63,720 nucleotides of DNA from a virus, in the IMG/VR virus record IMGVR_UViG_3300050015_000317, positions 1 through 63,720 of that record, one strand, 5' to 3'. Position 1 is the first letter of the stretch. Each line of letters starts with the position of its first letter. The position numbers were made by a program, and so were the translations under genes. Below are positions 39,823-50,500 of the stretch, one piece after another. The notes under the pieces are model-generated. The model saw only the letters and a list, made by a program, of their open reading frames with translations, ran no database searches and was not told the DNA's origin.

Positions 39823-41195
39823 ACGAACTAGAACACTATGAGGAAGATGCGGAAACACCTCCAGCGGCGCAGGGCGCGGATGCCGAGCAGGCGGCGTTGC
39901 CTTCGGAGGAGGCTACCCCGGAGGAGCAGTCGCCGGAACTAGACACGGCTGAACCCGACGCGCCCGTGACTCCGCAGGACGATGGCGAACCCGAACCGCA
40001 GTTTGTGGACATCCTGGGTGACGAGGACGCGATAGACCTTGACCCGCTGGCCGGTCTGCCGCCCGAAGCTCGTGCGTGGCTCATGGGCGACGACGAGGAG
40101 CTTCCCGACGAATCTGGCCCGATGGATACAGGCGATATCGAGATTGAGCCTGGCGACGGCATTGAGATTTCGCAGGACGGCAGGCGTTTTATCATCGGCC
40201 TGTCGCGCGAGCCTGACGAGAACGACGCGCAGCCCGATATCCCGCTGCCGAGTTTCCGCGCCGTTATCTTTGCGACGGGGCCAACCGGGGAAGTCGATTC
40301 GACCGACGCGCGGTACTGGTTCAAGGCCGTCGATTGCTCCAACACGGACACCTTGAGCGAGAGCAAGCAGACCTACGCGGTAATTCCCACGACGGACGAG
40401 ATGAACCTGTGGGCCTGCGCTACGAACCTGGCCGAGCTTGCGGCGGGTACGCACACGCTGACGGCCGGGACGTACATCGACGTGTACCAGTTCCTAGGCC
40501 CCAAAGAGGAGATTCGGTACTACTTCACAGCCGGCGGCGGGGGGACAACTAAGTACTGCAAGGCGACGGCCAACTGGGACACCAGCGCGTATACCGTCAC
40601 GGCCAATCCGTGTAGCGACTACCTTGGCCTAATCGTTGACACCTCTACCGTGTTGACTGTCCATCTGCCATCCAATCCAGGCAACGATCCCAATGTTCGG
40701 ATCAATCAGGTTTTCGCCTACGCGCTCGACGGGGCTAGCAATGCCGTGGCTGATGGGCGCGTGCTTGATGACAAGATAGGTACGGTCAAGATTTGGGCGG
40801 TTGGATTGGCTGGAATTCCGTCTGGTTGGGCGATATGTGATGGTTCAAGCGGAACGGTGAACTTGAGTGGGCAATTCGTCGTCGGGTACGACAGCACGGA
40901 TGTTGATTTTAATACTATTGGTGCTTCGGGCGGGGCCAAGACACATGCGCACGCCAATCACGACGATCACACGATCACACTGGCGACGCACCACCACGAC
41001 GTTGTAATGATCGCCGAGGCGCAGCCGCAGGCTGGAAGTGGCTTCTGGGTTCCTGCTGGTATGGCATCTGGAGGAACGAACGCGACAACGAACAACATTG
41101 GCGGGGCAAGTTACGCTGTGGCCCACACGGCACACAGCACAGAGAACCACCTTCCCCCGTACTACGTCATGGTATTCATCCAGAGAATCAATTAA
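39816..41195 (+). CDS. tail protein with tail-collar domain
   Basis: The 459-residue protein (GTG start overlapping the previous stop) has an acidic disordered N-terminal 130 residues and a beta-rich middle. The C-terminus GWAICDGSSGTVNLSGQFVVG...HAHANHDDH...ENHLPPYYVMVFIQRI is a phage tail-collar (short fibre) domain with its His-rich metal-binding stretch. It probably forms a host-recognising short fibre. Confidence 0.78.
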   Translation: MVNELEHYEEDAETPPAAQGADAEQAALPSEEATPEEQSPELDTAEPDAPVTPQDDGEPEPQFVDILGDEDAIDLDPLAGLPPEARAWLMGDDEELPDESGPMDTGDIEIEPGDGIEISQDGRRFIIGLSREPDENDAQPDIPLPSFRAVIFATGPTGEVDSTDARYWFKAVDCSNTDTLSESKQTYAVIPTTDEMNLWACATNLAELAAGTHTLTAGTYIDVYQFLGPKEEIRYYFTAGGGGTTKYCKATANWDTSAYTVTANPCSDYLGLIVDTSTVLTVHLPSNPGNDPNVRINQVFAYALDGASNAVADGRVLDDKIGTVKIWAVGLAGIPSGWAICDGSSGTVNLSGQFVVGYDSTDVDFNTIGASGGAKTHAHANHDDHTITLATHHHDVVMIAEAQPQAGSGFWVPAGMASGGTNATTNNIGGASYAVAHTAHSTENHLPPYYVMVFIQRIN

Positions 41196-41482
41196 TTGGC
41201 CTTGATGTATTCGCCATCGACCCACACAGGATACTTGGTGCCGTATCCCTCTGGATACTCGATGCGATACTTCCACTGGAACGGATTCAGGCACAGGCCA
41301 ACGTATTCCAACTGTGACTCTTTGATGGTGATGGGTACGGTTTCGCTGTCGGCCATGTAGATAGTCTTTATCGACACGACTTGGCCTGACTTGAACTGCG
41401 GAACGCCGGGAATAAGAACGAGTGCCGCGAGAGCCAGTGGGATAAGCACAGCCAACGCCCTGAACCAACCTGATTTCTTCAT
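41192..41482 (-). CDS. leftward membrane-anchored protein (moron)
   Basis: This 96-residue gene runs opposite to the structural operon that encloses it. It encodes an N-terminal signal-anchor (WFRALAVLIPLALAALVLI) and a soluble C-terminal domain of about 65 residues expected outside the inner membrane. AAAGGG lies upstream on the coding strand, and a promoter with a perfect TTGACA at 41504-41532 drives it. Independent expression inside a late operon is the hallmark of a moron, which often alters the lysogen (superinfection exclusion or envelope change). Confidence 0.72.
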   Translation of the reverse strand: MKKSGWFRALAVLIPLALAALVLIPGVPQFKSGQVVSIKTIYMADSETVPITIKESQLEYVGLCLNPFQWKYRIEYPEGYGTKYPVWVDGEYIKAN

Positions 41483-41503
41483 GTGTTGTCCCTTTCACCT
41501 TGA

Positions 41504-41532
41504 TTCTTAGCGCGCAACCGCAATTCTGTCAA
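41504..41532 (-). promoter_or_regulatory. leftward promoter of the moron gene
   Basis: On the minus strand, TTGACA (41532-41527) is followed by a 17-base spacer and TAAGAA (41509-41504). The ATG of the 96-residue gene follows about 20 bases after the -10. The -10 TAAGAA(T) matches that of the early promoter at 54677. Confidence 0.65.
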
Positions 41533-41569
41533 GTATTTTTCCTGAAAAACTTTCATCGAGGTTTACAAA

Positions 41570-42436
41570 ATGCCTAATACGATCTACCAAGGCGGCAGCG
41601 GGACGGGTTTAACCGCCACGTCCTACTCGACCAAGACGAACTATGTCGGCGGCACCGTACCCGTCAACGGCGACACCGTGTTTATCCCGGCGGCAGCGGC
41701 CTACGGGATTACCGGGATGAGCGCCACGGCCCTGCTTGCCGCCTTCCGCGAGGATGAGCGGTACACGGGCGCGATCGGCACGGCAACCGCGCCGCTATCG
41801 GTTGACACAGACGCGGCCGTTCTGGCCGGAACCGGCACACAGTTCATCAAGATTCGCAACTCGACTACGGTAGACGTGCTGGAGTGCGGCAGCGGCTCCA
41901 ACACCGCCTACGGACTATCGCTGACCGGCGCGGGCAATGCGGCCCTGCGGATCGCGGCTGGCGCTGGCACGGTGGGCGTTGCGGCCAATGCGGGCGAGAC
42001 GGGCGGGTTCACCGCCACGACCGTATCGACTGGAGAAGTGACGCTGGGCCTTGGCCTGACGACCTCGACGATCAACGTGGACGGCGGGGCGGTCGAAGTC
42101 CATTGCGGATCGTCCACGTTCAATCAGTTCGGCGGCCAGGTCCACTACGACGAAGGCAAGCCCGTCAACGTCAACCTTCGCGGCGGGACGCTCTACTACT
42201 CCACCGGCTCGACCTCCACAACGGTCAACCTCTACGCCGGCTCTGCGCTGGACGCGAGCCTGAACATGGCCGGGGCGGTCATCGGGACGCTCAAGATCAA
42301 CGCGCCCTGCACGATCAACGACCCGAACGGGCGGCTGACGTTCACCAATCCGGTCGAGTACCACGGAATCAACTACAAAGACGTGACGTGGAACCGGCCC
42401 GCGCACTTCAAGCTCGCTTACACAACCTTGGCATAG
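41570..42436 (+). CDS. fibre-like beta-solenoid protein, 288 aa
   Basis: The protein begins MPNTIYQGGSGTGLTATSYS and continues as Gly/Thr/Ala-rich strand repeats (TLYYSTGSTSTTVNLYAG). It resembles the protein at 36717 in composition and might be a partner fibre. It has an ATG preceded by GAGGTTTAC, a weak ribosome site. It follows the leftward moron, so its transcription must come from upstream through that gene. Confidence 0.58.
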   Translation: MPNTIYQGGSGTGLTATSYSTKTNYVGGTVPVNGDTVFIPAAAAYGITGMSATALLAAFREDERYTGAIGTATAPLSVDTDAAVLAGTGTQFIKIRNSTTVDVLECGSGSNTAYGLSLTGAGNAALRIAAGAGTVGVAANAGETGGFTATTVSTGEVTLGLGLTTSTINVDGGAVEVHCGSSTFNQFGGQVHYDEGKPVNVNLRGGTLYYSTGSTSTTVNLYAGSALDASLNMAGAVIGTLKINAPCTINDPNGRLTFTNPVEYHGINYKDVTWNRPAHFKLAYTTLA

Positions 42437-42457
42437 CATCGCCTTCGGGGGAACCTC

Positions 42458-44599
42458 ATGCCGATTTCCACTATTGGGCCACTCAAGCGCCGACTCCTCA
42501 ACGGCCTCACGGTTGACGAAGAGGTGGACGGCGCGCCGACACAACTCGCTTCTGGCAGTTCAGCCACGAAGCGGATGCAGGCGATTGCCGCGCTCTCGCT
42601 GGACGGCTCGCAGCCAAACTACGGAACGACCGCCACGGATAGCAACCGGCAGGCCGCGGACGCAGCGCGACGCGCCGTGGATTTGCGGGCGCAGGCAATG
42701 CAGGGCATTGATGACAGCGCCCCTTACGCGCCGCCGGCAACCCCGATTCAGCAGCCCAAGATCGGATCGCTGGGGTACGCGCAGCAGGTGCAGGCTCCGG
42801 CCATCCGCGCGTCCTTGCAGTCCGCGACCCTGCCGCAGACGACCGACGCCGCCTACGCCGACTTGATGGCTCGAACCGCGCCAACTTCCGGCACGGTCAA
42901 CATCAACGGTTTGTCACAGGATGAGATCGACGCCCGGTACAAGGCACTGCACAACCCCGGCTCTGTGACGCTGAATGCGGCCAACACCGATAGCCCGCTG
43001 GCGCAGGAACACTTGAAGGAAATCGCGGCCAAGCGGCAGGCGCAGGAGGATATGGCAGACCCGAACCTGTCCGAGACTGACCGCAAGGCGTACCAGGATC
43101 GCATTAATCTGGCCGATCAGCGGATGGGCGACCTTAAGGTGGCGATGGGCGCACCGGCCCCGACGTTCCAGGGCGGGAGTTCGCAATTCGGCGCATCCGA
43201 CCAGACGGCGGGCGCGTCGTACCAGGGGGCAATCAGGCAACGCGACTTGTCCGAACGGTTGGCCAATGACGCCACGCTTCTGCCAGCGACCCGCGAGGCA
43301 CATCGTAAGGCAGCGGCACAGGCGCAGGCGACCATCGACGCCACAACCCCGGCGCAGAGAGTAGCGGCCGACAGCGATGGCCAAGTCTTGCCCGTCAACT
43401 TCATCCTGAAGCGAATGGCTATCGAAGCCGCCAAGGTGCGCGCCGACCAGACTGGGCAGACGCAGGCGGTATCGAGCGGATCGTCCTGGGGATTCGATCA
43501 GGGCGTGGTGGGCACGGGCCGAATGATACCCGGCCAACCCGCGTCGCCGATTCTGTCCGGCAAACCCATGACGGCGACCGAACGCCTCAACGACCTGGCC
43601 ACGCCGCAACTTGGCAACCCGTGGGGCACGCCTGCCCGCCAGCAGACCTACACCTCGCCAAGCCCACTTATGCCCGGAACGGCCCCCATCGGCGGCTTCC
43701 CGCACATGGCCGAGGAGGATTTGCCAGGCGGCAAGCAACTCTGGAAGACCGCTTCCGCACCCGCCCGCCAACAGATTGACGCGGCTATCCGGCGCGGCAA
43801 GTGGGACGACGCCCGCACGATGGCGGCGAAGTACATCCTGTCCATCGACCCGGCTGACTACAGCGACGACAAAGACCTGTACGGAATAGTGACAAGCCTG
43901 CAAGCCTACGTCAAACAGGGCAAGAACCCGCTGAACGTCTACAAGGCGGTTAATGACCGCATGGATATGTTCGTTACGGGCAAGGTGCCGCAGAAGCACG
44001 TCCTGGCGGCAAGGACCCGGCAGCAGGACACTCGGCAGGCGAAGGTGGATTCCGACAAGCAGGCAAATGTGACTCGCGTCCAGAACCAGAAGGACTACGA
44101 CAAGAAGAAAGAGACGTTCAAGACGCTGGACGACCAGTACAACTCCGCCTATCGACTGAGCATGGCGTTTGAGACTGCGAGTAGAAACAAGAGTTTCAAA
44201 GCCACTCCAAAGCCAGAAGACAACGTGTGGCACGTCCAACATCCTGATGACCCAACGACGATGATCACACTGACTGGAGACCAGACATTTGACGCGGCCA
44301 AGGCCGCTGCCAAAGCCAACGCCGAGCGACTGTTCGCGGAAAAGAATGCGGCCGGGAAAGAACTGAACGCCGCCTATGCGGAGTTGACCGGCAAGCCCTA
44401 CGTTCCGCCAGCACAACCCGGCGCTACCGAGACGGCCAAGCCCACGCCAACCGCACAACCGCAGGCCGCTCCCGTTGCCGCGCCGCAGCCTGCACCCAAG
44501 CCCCTTACACCCGAACTCGTGGCACAACTGAAACAGCAGTTCCCGAACAACAAGGATGCCGCCCGCCAGTGGCTCATCAATAACGGATACGAGAACTAA
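42458..44599 (+). CDS. internal virion protein candidate, 713 aa
   Basis: The long protein is Ala/Gln/Pro-rich and largely helical and disordered, with a C-terminal LVAQLKQQFPNNKDAARQWL motif. Its stop directly abuts the giant gene that follows, so the two are probably co-assembled. In podoviruses, a large helical protein before the ejection protein usually lies in the internal core and is injected with DNA. GGGGGAACCTC precedes the ATG. Confidence 0.55.
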   Translation: MPISTIGPLKRRLLNGLTVDEEVDGAPTQLASGSSATKRMQAIAALSLDGSQPNYGTTATDSNRQAADAARRAVDLRAQAMQGIDDSAPYAPPATPIQQPKIGSLGYAQQVQAPAIRASLQSATLPQTTDAAYADLMARTAPTSGTVNINGLSQDEIDARYKALHNPGSVTLNAANTDSPLAQEHLKEIAAKRQAQEDMADPNLSETDRKAYQDRINLADQRMGDLKVAMGAPAPTFQGGSSQFGASDQTAGASYQGAIRQRDLSERLANDATLLPATREAHRKAAAQAQATIDATTPAQRVAADSDGQVLPVNFILKRMAIEAAKVRADQTGQTQAVSSGSSWGFDQGVVGTGRMIPGQPASPILSGKPMTATERLNDLATPQLGNPWGTPARQQTYTSPSPLMPGTAPIGGFPHMAEEDLPGGKQLWKTASAPARQQIDAAIRRGKWDDARTMAAKYILSIDPADYSDDKDLYGIVTSLQAYVKQGKNPLNVYKAVNDRMDMFVTGKVPQKHVLAARTRQQDTRQAKVDSDKQANVTRVQNQKDYDKKKETFKTLDDQYNSAYRLSMAFETASRNKSFKATPKPEDNVWHVQHPDDPTTMITLTGDQTFDAAKAAAKANAERLFAEKNAAGKELNAAYAELTGKPYVPPAQPGATETAKPTPTAQPQAAPVAAPQPAPKPLTPELVAQLKQQFPNNKDAARQWLINNGYEN

Positions 44600-47500
44600 A
44601 TGGGCAAACTAGACGAAATGTGGGATTCGACCGGCGCTGTTGCCGTTGCGCCTGCACCGTCCAAGTTGGATGCCATGTGGGACGCTACCCCTGCGCCCGT
44701 GACGGCCCTGGTTGCCTCTGCGCCCGACGCTCCTCGCGGCATGATTGAACCCCCGACGCTGGACCTGAGCAATCGGCCGCGAGTGAGAAACGCAGATGGT
44801 TCAATTTCCACTATTCGCAGCATCGGCGTGGATGTGGATGGTAAACAGGTCTTGATTCCTACAGTCAGCGATGATGGCCGGATTATGTCCAACAAGGAGG
44901 CGGTTCAGGCGTACCGAACCACAGGTAAGCATCTGGGAACCTACGCCACCCAAGCCGATGTGGACGCCGCCGGACAGTTCTGGCACGACAAGGAGCAGGC
45001 GAAGCTGAACGCCACTCCCCGCGACCAGTTCGGGCAGACGATGGAGGATAGGCCAGCGCAGCCGAGCATGGCCGCGCCCGAAGCGGCCCCGTTGACCACC
45101 AGCCCCGGCATTGCGGCGGAAGATAGCACTGGCGCGGACGTGCGGGAGGTCAAGGATCTTGTGCAACAGATTGTACTCCCTGCTCAGGAGGCGGTCACGA
45201 AGCATTCACTGGGCGGCACAGAGGGCGTCGAGCAGTCCATGACTGCCGCCATTAAGCCCGACGCCGAGAAGGACGCGAACGCGCAGATAGCCGTCCGAGA
45301 GATGCTCAACACGCACAAGCGAGTCCGTCCCGGATGGGTTGAGGGCCTTGGCCGCGTGGTCGATGTTATTCCCGGCGGCCAGATCGGGCAGGACTTGACA
45401 GCCAGGGCCAAGGGCGAACAAACCTACGCCCAGCAGATCGCGGAGGCCGCGCAGATCGGACACGGCGAACCCATCGACGCCGAGGCCGTGGGCCGGATGC
45501 TGGCCGTCGCGTCCAAGTTGCCGCAGGTCGAACAGGTCAACGCTTTTGCGACCATTCGGGCGCTCCCGGCCTACCGACAGGCCACGCAGGACTACATCGC
45601 GGGCAAGTACCCGGTCTACTCGTGGACAAGAGATTTCGCCAAGCAGCCAGAAGCGCAGACTGTAGAGGAGAAGGGCGCTGATATTGGTGCTGGACTTCTA
45701 GCCTTCATGGGTGCCCAAAGGACGTTTGGTTCAATGCTGGGCGAAGGTGGAGGCCTGGTCAAGAACATGACCTCGATGGAACTGGCTTCACAGTACACGT
45801 CGTCCGGGCAAGCCAAACTTGGCGAAGGTGCGGCGCTGGGTGCCGCCTATGAGATTCCAACCGCCATCGCGTCCAAGATGCCCGGCCCGGCATGGATGAA
45901 GGCGGGTGCCGCAGTTATTCTGGGCTACATCGTCGGTTCCGGCACGGCCAAAATCGGAGGGGCCGACGACGTTACGACCACCATCATGGGGCTTATGGGC
46001 GCTGGCATGTCGCCGCTGGCCATCCGCAAATCGATCAAGAAGACGCACCCCGAAGTTCCCGATGCGGTCATTGACGCGGCAATCAATCAGCCCAAAGAAG
46101 TCTTCGACGCGGCCAAAGCCAAGATCGAGGCGTCCCAAACCGCCCAACCTGCGCCCAACACGTCAGGATCGACGATAGAATCTACCCCTGCGGCGGGCCA
46201 ACCTGCGCCCGATAGTGTCACTCAACATGCACAGCAGCCTGGAAACGGCCTTGTAACGCCCGAAGCAGCCGCGCCGGTGGAGACGCCCAGGGTTGTGGCG
46301 CTCAAGGAAGCCTTGTCTACCGCCACTACGTCCGATAACGCTTCGGCGATAGCTGAGGCGATTGCCAAGGAAAAGGCGGTCGAGCCTGCCCCGGTTTCAC
46401 CGCTTGGCGAAACAGCGGCAAAGAGCGAAACGCCGGTCGAGCCAACTAGTAAGGAATCCTTACAAGTTCAAGAACCCGCCCTTGACAAACCGGCCGCCCC
46501 GCCGTGGAGCGCGCAGCGGGAATCTGCTACAATATCCCCCGTGACGCCCACAGAAGGGGCAGGCCGCACAACCCCGCCAGAGGAAACGCCCCAAGCGGCC
46601 GGCGGGAAAGGTACAGCACATCTTGATCGCGTTCGAGCGCGGGGTTTCTGGACCGTCCGCGACGTGCTTGATGAACTAAAGGCGCAAGGCGTCACGCTTG
46701 GCAAAGGTGAGTATCTGCGCTTTGACCCAGAGGATTTGTCGGTTGGACAAGACCTTAAGACCTCGCGGGTTTGGGATGATGGAAAGCCGACTGATCGGAC
46801 TAAGAAAGGAACGAGCGCACTCGACCCGTCCGCATATCAGTACGAATATCACAAGGATACGCACTACGCGGGCAAGGTCTACATCGTCAAGGGTACGTCA
46901 GCTCGCAAGGGGTTCGATCCAGCCGAAGTAGTTGTTCAAAATGCCAAGGTTGTCCGCAGGATAAACCTTCCTGATTCTTTTAGTCCATCCGCCCGGCCGG
47001 AATCGCCGGGCGAGTCTGCGCCCGTGACCAAAACTGCCGGCACTCCTGAACAAGTGCAGGAAGAAGTATCCACGGGGGCGAAGAAGGAATACCGCTACCG
47101 CCTCACCCTGCGCCCCGCCAGCACCGCCAACACGCCAGGGGGCGCTGTTCGCTTTGAGGACGATGGCTCGCAGTTCGGCGTTGCGGTCTACGACAAACCT
47201 TTGGCACAGAGCGCCCAGAAGCAGTTTGCGATGGAGCCGCTTGACCCGCTAGACCCCGCCAATGTGAAGAAGGGGTTTGACAATGCCATTGCCGCAATCG
47301 ACAAGGAGGCTGACTACGGCGAACAGAGTTGGCAGCAGAAAGAGGGCTTGTACTCTCCAGACACACGGCGTGGCGGCGAGGCGTGGAGGCTGACATACTT
47401 TGATGCAGCCGGGAAACCCACCGGACACACAGAGTTCAGTTCCTACCAAGAGGCCAGAGATTACGCTGCTTCGCAGAGGAACGCTGCCGCACCTGTTCCT

Positions 47501-50500
47501 GAACGTCAGCAGTTGCGCGCAAGTGCCGAGGTTGCGGAAAAGGGCAAGACGCCGTGGGCGAAGAAGGCGCGTACCAAGCGTGGCCCCAAGAAGGAAATGC
47601 CGCCGACGCTTGAGGAGGAGCGACAGAACGCCATCCGCGCCCACCGTGAGAAGCCCCACTTCGACGAGATCGGCAAGGCGAATAAGGAACTGGCCGAGAT
47701 TGACAAGCTGGCCGAAGTCGAGCAGCAGAAGTTGCCAGAAGGATACACCGTCAAGCCAATGGCTTCCGAGGAGGGCTACTACTACGTCGAGGATGCAGAA
47801 GGCAATGGTGTTGGCCGATACCCTCTGACGATGCGCGAGGCCATCGACGAAGCGTGGAAGGAGTCCGGCCAGAAACCGTCAGAACTCCCCAAGGAACTAC
47901 AAGACCGACGCGCCGCGGCTCAGGCAAGGCTCGATGCGGCAAGCGCCGCCTTGTCAAAGTTGAAGTCTTCCGAGGAAGCCCCCGCCGCGCCAGTCATCGA
48001 CAAGCCATCGACAACTGCACAGCCTGAGCAGGGCAAGCAGGGGTGGGAGATGGGACTGCTGGAGTATGGCAAGAGTAGGTTGCCAAAGTCCCAAGCCGAT
48101 CAAATAACCAACCCGCGACAGGTGGCGTCGTTTTCGGGCCAACACATCAAGGGAATCAAGGCTGCTATCGAGCGGAACCTGCCCGTACCCGCCGCCGTGC
48201 TGTCGGAATACAAGGGGACTCCCTGGGCGGACGAGGCGCTGGCCAAGATGGAGAAGGCCCAGACGACGGGCAAGGGGGAAGTCGGCCTGGACGCGCTGGG
48301 CAAGGGGATGGCTGAGCGCGGGCAGGAAGTCCGCGCCCTACTCGACCGCGCAGACGCACTCAACATTGACCGAAAGGGCATGACCGAACCCGAACTAGTG
48401 AAGGCGATTGCCGATGCGGAGGCGAAGCCCAAGCGCATCGTCTCTGACGCGGGCGGGAAGAAGGCGAAGAGGGCCACTCCTGGAGGCGAGGCGGGCGCAA
48501 TGGCCTCTCCCGTTCGCGAACTCGCAGCGCCCATCAAGCGAGACAACGCCCCGCCCCGCATCGAGGTTGCACCCATCGAAGGCGGAACGCCCAAGGCGCT
48601 CGACAAGATCATCATGGACGTGGGCACGCTTCGCCGCAGTCCGATCTTCGGCGGAAAGACACCCCGCAGCGCCGCAGGCGTCTACCGCCCCGGCACGGCC
48701 GAGACAATGATCCGCTTCCAGGGCGATCTTGACACGGCCGCGCACGAAGTGGCTCACAGTTTCGACGACCTCTACAGAATCGTTCCCGGCGCGAAGTACC
48801 GGATGAACAAGGGCCAGCAGTTCGGCGAAACCCCGTGGAGCGCCAATCGCGCCAAGGGCGAATTCGACGAGGAGCTGTCGAAGTTCTGGTGGCACGGTTC
48901 CGCGTCCGAATCCGGCCCCCACGCCAAGTTGACCTACAAGCGCGGCGAGGGCGTGGCCGAGTTCCTGCGGGCCTACATGGTCAACCCGGAAGCGGCCAAG
49001 GCTGAAGCGCCCCGGTTCTACGAGTTCCTAAAGAAGCAGATGCCCGCCGATGCGTGGGCCAAGCTGGACGCCTTCGGCAAGGATATCCGCGAGTGGGCGG
49101 GCCTCGATCCGCTGGCGCAGATTGGAACAAATATAGAAGTGGGCGAGAAGTCCAAGTTGCAGCGGTTGCGAGAGAGCGTACAACGCGACACCTACGACTA
49201 CCGCACGTCACTAACGACTATCGCCGACAAGTTATTCCGCGACGACATGGCCCCCATTGTGGCTGGCTACGAGCAATCCCTGCGCCTGGCCGCCAAAGAC
49301 CTGTCGGCCATGAAGCCGTCCGATAACGCCTTGTATACGCTTCGCCGCCTGACGCACACGGGCGGCACAGTGGACGAGCAACTTGTGACCGGCCTGGTTG
49401 ATTGGGGCAAGACGCAGAAGGAAGGCAAGTGGGTTCTGGCCGAGGATAACGGCAAACCCATGACGCAGGAATGGCTCTTGGAACCGCTGGACAAGTCCGG
49501 TGGCGTCGCTTCCATGAACAAGGACATGGAACTCGTCCGCAGTTTCATGGTTGCGGAGCGCGTCGTGGAACGCGCCGAAGTGCTGGATAAGCAGTCTTAC
49601 CGTGAGATCGTCGGAGGTATCGACAAGCAGGCCGCGAAGATTGAGAAGGTGCTGGACGGCCCGCTGGCGGAAACGATGGATGAGGCCAGGGTGGCGGCGC
49701 TAAGCGATGAGGCACAGGCGCTTCGCCAAGCGGTTCGTGGTGCTGACGCCCTGACTGGCCCGGCCGCAAACAAGCTCCGCGCGATCGCCGACGCCTTGCC
49801 TGAAACGCAGTGGGCGAAACAGGCGATCAAGGCTGTCGAGTGGAATGCCCGACGCAAGCAGCGACTATCCGGCACGGGTGGTGGGATCGTCAGCGACCTC
49901 AAGCAGTCTGAAGCTGCCGTCGAGCAGATGAAGCAAGACCCTGAAACCTACGCGAGAATCGGCGAGGCCGCCCGGCGATACCGCGCTATGGCCGACGTTG
50001 CCATCCTCAAGGCGCAGGTGGACCTGGGGCGCATCACGCAGAAATCGGCCGACGCCATCCGCGAGGACAACCAGTTCTATACCGACATGCACCGCGTCAT
50101 GGAAGATCGGCTCCAGATAAGACCTCTCGCCGGCGGCAAGCGTCCCGGAAAGACGGCCGAGACTATTCATGCTTTTGAGGGTTCAACCCGCCGCATCATG
50201 GACACGTACCTGAATCTGCTGGAGGCTGTCGAGGCGGCGCAGGCAGAGGGAATCCGAAACCAGTTCAAGCAACAGTTGACCGAGCCCCTCATCGGCAAGC
50301 GCGGCATGTACGAAGGCGCGCCGCAACAGTTGTCCACCATTGGCCGAAAGGTCGCCGGCGGAACGCCTGACGCCATTACCCTGTACCGCAACGGCAAGAA
50401 GGAACACTGGCTCTTTGAACCTGAAATCCAGAAGGTCCTCAAGGGTGTCGATCAGGCCGCAATGGATGGCTTGCTGTCCAAGGTGCTACAAATTCCCGGT

